Source: a bacterium (GTDB lineage: Bacteria > CSSED10-310 > JAJRTK01). Taken from it: a DNA stretch of 20,742 bases. Below are positions 18,801 to 20,742 of the stretch, piece after piece. The position numbers and the translations under genes are program-made. The stretch is from NCBI GenBank assembly GCA_024278345.1, contig JAJRTK010000501.1, forward strand, positions 1 to 20,742. Direction: 5' to 3'. Position 1 is the stretch's first letter; each line of letters starts with the position of its first letter. Under the pieces are notes generated by a model that saw only the letters and a program-made list of their open reading frames with translations, was not told where the DNA came from and ran no database searches.

Positions 18801-18925
18801 TGACCCGGGCCACCACGCCGGGCGATTTCGTCGTGCCGCCGGCCAAGGCCGAGGAAATGTATCACCCCGAAACTTTCGGCCGGAGCTCCACGGATCGCCT
18901 CATTGTGGAAACTCCGGAGAAATGA
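12887..18925 (+). CDS. Bacterial alpha-2-macroglobulin (thioester protease trap)
   Basis: This is a predicted broad protease inhibitor of the periplasm: cleavage of its bait region exposes a thioester that binds the attacking protease. The thioester motif CSEQ (Cys1518-Gln1521, in YPFECSEQ) is intact. Recognised segments in order are: macroglobulin-like domains from about 130; the MG2-type WYVFDDRKLYKPGESVRVKGW near 690; a Met/Ala/Gly/Pro-rich linker (about 1250-1298) matching the bait position; the A2M signature FRPLAAFFPLLQTDAEG near 1304; an alpha-helical thioester domain (about 1480-1805); and a C-terminal MG10-type domain (YYRLGMSYAP to the end). I chose GTG 12887 because GGAG lies 8 bases upstream and the protein then starts with basic residues and the hydrophobic stretch MSAISVVGWVGLVAGLQASC. 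The frame is open to 12635. The 2012-aa product is longer than the roughly 1500-1650 aa of E. coli homologues. The lipobox (QASC) is non-canonical, so lipid anchoring is uncertain. No penicillin-binding protein gene is adjacent. Confidence 0.93.
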   Translation: MKERRNRDWRMSAISVVGWVGLVAGLQASCFARSFMEGEVMNGQSHDGALVFRLSEGDDRRAMPRRIAPAAGDPLSAQESATILSRLAPLAGTESDVQAFALRDSSLPAPLTGKSVETQFPPAGAESAAGPGASGEADPLKVLRFSPEGEVPLAARLSVTFSQPMVALTSHGALAGKEVPVRLQPSVDGAWRWIGTKTLLFEPKTRFPMATDFQVEVPAGTRSVVGGTLAKSLSFSFSTPPPTLGRTHPVGGPQGLRPMIFAAFDQEIEPSAVLGTTELSSGQKRFPVRLATEKEIQSDAQVKSLAEAARKGRWIALVPESELPVGTTFQVSFLRGTASLEGPRRTTKAQGFSFGTYGVFKVRESRCGWGGECPPFVPWNVQFSNPLDVDQFSVEQVVVEPPLPGLQMDANGDRVTIRGRSKARTTYKVTFAPGLSDIYGQTLGKEAIVSFQVGVSRPLLWASGGAFQVLDPEGRPEIRVYSVNHGTFSLKVNAVEPGDWDVFTEMMKTLHGKTRRPLPGRNLVSKTIEVDGPLEELCETTIDLTPYFSGNTGQLVVEVSPTSGWRKLLGLPDRHRQNPIAFWVQATRIGLTAIWDQDEFYAWATSLADGSPLEGVEIQMLPLSRTVRTGADGLASFSLPAAERSRGKDQRREILVARKGEDVAILPATLSWWSGVGYWKERHQSDSLLWYVFDDRKLYKPGESVRVKGWIRKMTAGTLGDVGLVFNEGKSLDYRLLDSRRNELASGQVQLGRLGGFDLQIDLPDSMNLGNAVLELNVGGSVRNHRRRHTFQVQEFRRPEFEVSAAASEAPHFVGGSATVTASAKYYSGGPLPGAEVRWTVKASRATYSPPNWSDFTFGTWHPWWRPWPTKSRSSAQTFQGKTGPKGEHHLRIDLVSANPPQPMHVAAEASIMDVNRQAWAASADFLVHPAELYVGIRSPRSFVEQGEPLKIDLVVTDLDGNPQEGREIELQAVRQVWGTVKGAWKLLEKERQARTLPSGPEPVPATFDDVEPGTWKITARILDDQGRINQSEMTVWVAGGKMPASRKVEEQEVQLIPDRKDYQSGQTARILVQAPFAPAEGLLTIRRDGLLKMVRFSLSGSSKTLEIPIEDSLVPNVHIQVDLVGAASRTDEDGKLLENVPKRPAYATGRLKLSIPPISRTLEVQALPARKAIEPGGKTPVKITVKDSRGQPVQNAEVTLFVVDEAVLALTGYQLADPVQTFYPSRGDGVRLSKIRKYVQLATLESLELPQEPAMGGEVMMEAGAMPPPSKRRMRAMAMAPGAAPANGGGGGHGPAIAVRKDFRPLAAFFPLLQTDAEGTVSATLNLPDSLTRYRILAVAVAGDRSFGKGESSITVRLPLMVRPSPPRFLNFGDRAEIPIVVQNQTETPLRVSLAFRATGVELSGNSGRSTLVPPNDRVEIRFPVQATQVGRARFQAVAVSGRWSDAAEFDLPVWTPATTEAFATYGQLDEGSIVQPVSPPPDVVPQFGGLQVTTSSTALQALTDAVVYLYSYPFECSEQLASRVLDLVALEDVLSAFQSDALPSKKESREAIQRDLKKLAAIQNHDGGFPLWQRGDRDWPYVTIHVAHALARLKAKNHQVPQGMLEKAQRYLASIDSHIPGWYGQAARHSMKAYALYVRHLLGDTVTREAEALVQAAGLDNLPLEAAGWIYSASAGNAMAVDFRAKLLRHFQNRVAETAAGAHFVTSYGDGDYLLMHSARRTDAIILEGLINNGLNDDLVVKLVRGLLDHRKKGRWASTQENVFVLLALNAYFRAYESVTPDFVARIWLGDGLAAEHAYRGRTTDSRQVEIPMSFLAKKGAANLVLQKEGPGRLYYRLGMSYAPRSLNLEAADHGFTVERSYEAVNDKGDVRRDESGVWHVRAGAEVRVRITMVAPMRRYHVALVDKLPAGLEILNPALKGTGSLPQDPKEQKRGWWWFRTWYEHQNLRDERVEAFASLLWNGVHTYSYVTRATTPGDFVVPPAKAEEMYHPETFGRSSTDRLIVETPEK

Positions 18926-19272
18926 AGATCGCTTTCATGCGCGGAAACCAACTCAACGGAAGGAAGGCTTGAGGAAGCCCACGTTTCTTCTTTGGGTTGG
19001 CTTCCGCTCCCGTCAGCGGCCGTCCGACCGCCGCCACTCGCCTTTTTTCGGTTCGTCAACGATTCTCCTTCCCCAGGGAGCCCCTTTGGAAAACGGGGAC
19101 CTACCAAATTGTCGTGTCTTTGCTTTACAATTTTCTTCGCCGAAACGGTGGCACCGGCATCTTGCCGGTGGCGGGCTGGACGGGATTCACGGAATTGAAC
19201 GGTGGGTTCCTTTCGTGCGTGGACTTGTCAACCGGATCTGATAGGTCCCGGAAAACGTGAAAAGTAGGTGCC
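18926..19272. other. Intergenic region after the macroglobulin gene
   Basis: This is 347 bases without a supportable gene. A short stem GGCTT-GAGG-AAGCC (18966-18979) followed by a T-rich stretch (GTTTCTTCTTT) is a weak candidate terminator for the macroglobulin transcript. A palindrome at 19152-19170 is listed separately. No convincing promoter for the next gene was found. A TACAAT at 19126-19131 lacks a partner -35 box. Confidence 0.5.
19152..19170. repeat. Short palindrome CACCGGCA-TCT-TGCCGGTG
   Basis: Two perfect 8-base arms enclose a 3-base loop. In one reading frame this palindrome gives the peptide TGKMPVPP, which I recall as common in spurious ORFs from Planctomycetes-like and related genomes. 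It is therefore probably one member of a REP-like interspersed repeat rather than a local regulator. It lies about 100 bases before the start of the next gene. Confidence 0.45.
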
Positions 19273-20268
19273 ATGGAAATCCTTGATATTCGTCGATTCA
19301 GAACCCCGGCTTTTTCCGCTATCCTTTTGCTGTCGCTTCTGGTTTCGTCTGCCACGACGGGGCAGACCAAAGAGTCCCAGTCACCCGGTGAACCCCCGAC
19401 GTTGCGCTGGCTGCCTGGTGGCGAGTCCATCCTGGTGGCTGATCGTTGGCTTCTGGGCAGCGAGACCGGAAACTTCCGGAAGCTCGGTTTCCGGATCCCC
19501 ACCGATCCGGAAACCGGATACGCCCAGGGGCGATTGATCCTCTCGCCGTCGGGCCGCCGCCTCCTCCTGGCCAAGGAATGGAGCTTTCGCATAGGCGATT
19601 TCCAGGGGCTCTCCGACGAAACGGTGGAGATCCCCGCCTGGTTTCTGAAAGCCGATGGCGGGAGCTCCGTGGCGCGGGACGAGGTCTGGAATCTTCTCTT
19701 CTGGCTGGATGACCAGAGGGTTTTCGCGCAGCAGCTCCACCGCTTCATGGCCTTCGACCAACAGTGCGGAGTTTACCACCTGGGAAACCAAGCCTGGAAC
19801 CGGTCTAAATACTGCGTCGAAGGCGATTTTCACGAGCTCTGGAAGGTGGAATCCGGCCTCGGCGGTCGGATCGCCGCCTACAGCGTTGGCGAGGGCCATC
19901 CGGGAATCCGCCTTCTTCATTTCGATCCTGGCAAGGGCCAGGAAGAGATCGGACTGCCGGAGCTGGACCTCTATCCTTTCGGAACCGCCGAAGCCCTCTT
20001 CCTTCCCGGTGGCGCCATCGGTCTTTCCTCGCCCTGCGACTTTTCCCGGAAGGAGCCAAGACCTTGCGAAGAACCTATTGGCCCCTGGCGTACTTACGTC
20101 TGGAAGCCCGGCTCCAAAGATCTGGACCTCCTTTTTATGGAGCTTCCAGAAGGCGCCATCCTCGATCCAAAAGCCCTAAAATTCGCCTGGCCCAAGGCCG
20201 GCAAGATCTGTGTCGGCACCCCTGGCCAAAAAAGAGAAGCCCGTTGTTACACCACGCCCAGCCCCTGA
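19273..20268 (+). CDS. Exported six-cysteine protein of unknown function, possibly beta-propeller
   Basis: I do not recognise a family. The 331-aa product begins with a signal peptide-like segment: basic start MEILDIRRFR, hydrophobic core AILLLSLLVSSATTG. The ATG follows AGGTG closely. The rest is rich in short beta-strand-like segments with aromatic and Gly turns. One such segment, LRWLPGGESILVADRWLLG, is followed by GRLILSPSGRRLLLAKEWSF and resembles the repeated 'W-x-P-x-G' strands of TolB/WD40-like propellers. Six cysteines occur in three close pairs: CGVYH...KYC, CDFSRKEPRPC and CVGTPGQKREARC. This suggests three local disulfides in an extracytoplasmic protein. It follows the macroglobulin gene on the same strand after 347 bases, so co-transcription is possible but not shown. 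Confidence 0.75.
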   Translation: MEILDIRRFRTPAFSAILLLSLLVSSATTGQTKESQSPGEPPTLRWLPGGESILVADRWLLGSETGNFRKLGFRIPTDPETGYAQGRLILSPSGRRLLLAKEWSFRIGDFQGLSDETVEIPAWFLKADGGSSVARDEVWNLLFWLDDQRVFAQQLHRFMAFDQQCGVYHLGNQAWNRSKYCVEGDFHELWKVESGLGGRIAAYSVGEGHPGIRLLHFDPGKGQEEIGLPELDLYPFGTAEALFLPGGAIGLSSPCDFSRKEPRPCEEPIGPWRTYVWKPGSKDLDLLFMELPEGAILDPKALKFAWPKAGKICVGTPGQKREARCYTTPSP

Positions 20269-20295
20269 GCTTCGGCCTGTCTGCGTGACGCCGCG

Positions 20296-20619
20296 AAATG
20301 TGGGGGCCTCGTCCATCGGTGGTCGGCGGAGCCGACTCTCCCTTTGGTCGGCACCGGCCACCCGGTAAATACGCGAAGCGTACAAAGAGGGGTCCAGGGA
20401 GCTGGCTCCCTGGCGTGGGTCTGATGCCGAGCGTAAGCGAGACGCGGCCCAAGGGGCCGCGGCGCAAGCTCCCAGCGGAGATTCGGAGGCCGCCTCCGCC
20501 GGGTTCCAGGGCTGGAAGACCCGGGCTGGACCCGAAGTTCACTGGGTGGCCTGGTCCGAGCGACAGCGAGAGCTGCCGAAGGCACCAACGATCACCAGCT
20601 CCCAACAAGGATAATCTGG
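20296..20619. repeat. Hairpin-module array, right edge
   Basis: This non-coding stretch is built from short palindromes with 1-4-base loops. They are GTCGGC-GGA-GCCGAC (20322-20336), TACGC-GAA-GCGTA (20370-20382), CCAGGGAG-CTGG-CTCCCTGG (20394-20413), GCGGCCC-AAG-GGGCCGC (20444-20460) and GGAGGC-C-GCCTCC (20485-20497). Two CGAGC-N4-GCGAG modules lie near 20429 and 20558. The part 20468-20522 repeats the block at 10-68. The segment GCGTACAAAGAGGGGTCCAG recurs in modified form inside the 8018-8283 element and at 20663-20690. The array starts shortly after the stop of the six-cysteine gene and may contribute to its transcript end. Confidence 0.7.
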
Positions 20620-20742
20620 GTATCAACGTAAGGCGGGACACCCACGAAAAGAACGACGCGGAGCGTCGTACATAAACGTGGGTCCAGGGAGCGATGGCTC
20701 CCTGGTGGGTGCAGGGCAAAGCCCTGCCAGGGGACCGGGGAC
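20620..20742. mobile_element. Second copy of the MITE-like element, cut by the window end
   Basis: The stretch 20620-20640 (GTATCAACGT-AAGGCGGGACA) matches the left terminal repeat of the 8018-8283 element at 18 of 21 positions and in the same orientation. Downstream are hairpins ACGACGC-GGA-GCGTCGT (20653-20669), CCAGGGAGC-GATG-GCTCCCTGG (20684-20705) and GCAGGGC-AAA-GCCCTGC (20711-20727). The last 46 bases match 8126-8171 at 44 positions. The window stops inside the next hairpin, so the right terminal repeat is not visible. Confidence 0.65.

Noticed and set aside
17522-18865. Long antisense frame (447 aa) within the macroglobulin gene
   Set aside because: It mirrors the thioester and MG10 domains on the other strand, has no recognisable domains, and is explained by GC-rich codon bias.
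20296-20742. CRISPR array
   Set aside because: The repeats are heterogeneous hairpins of different sequence without equal spacers, and no cas genes are present.

Overview
The window is 20.7 kb of GC-rich bacterial DNA carrying nine protein-coding genes. At least seven of the nine products start with an apparent signal peptide or carry a membrane anchor, and one is an outer-membrane barrel ending in Phe, so the source is very probably a Gram-negative (diderm) bacterium. The gene set is a two-domain M16 peptidase, a Pro-rich Ser/Thr kinase, a sortilin-like BNR protein, a stand-alone E2-type acyltransferase and a large alpha-2-macroglobulin. Together with the abundance of short palindromic intergenic repeats, it resembles little-studied lineages such as Acidobacteriota, Sumerlaeota or Planctomycetes-related groups. 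I cannot assign the phylum from this sequence alone.

Layout from left to right: (1) a hairpin-repeat block at the left edge; (2) an exported M16 zinc peptidase (-); (3) a divergent 427-base gap, then ssb (+), whose protein has an unusual basic tail; (4) a leftward cluster, in transcription order kinase, porin-like barrel protein, DsbA-family thiol oxidoreductase, with kinase and porin overlapping by ATGA; (5) a 266-base MITE-like element with 21-base terminal inverted repeats, upstream of the kinase; (6) a sortilin/BNR beta-propeller protein (-); (7) a rightward set made of a stand-alone 2-oxoacid dehydrogenase E2-like acyltransferase, a 2012-residue alpha-2-macroglobulin with thioester and bait region, and an exported six-cysteine protein; (8) a right edge of hairpin modules and the start of a second copy of the MITE-like element, cut by the window end.

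Most of the genes act at the cell envelope. The porin and kinase look co-translated, and the DsbA-like protein would supply disulfides to periplasmic clients. The M16 peptidase degrades peptides, and the macroglobulin is a protease trap. The strongest signals not explained by genes are the interspersed hairpin repeats, which occur at both ends and in the middle of the window. Their presence at both ends suggests that the window may be a contig whose assembly stopped in repeats. I found no rRNA, tRNA, CRISPR array, transposase or phage gene.
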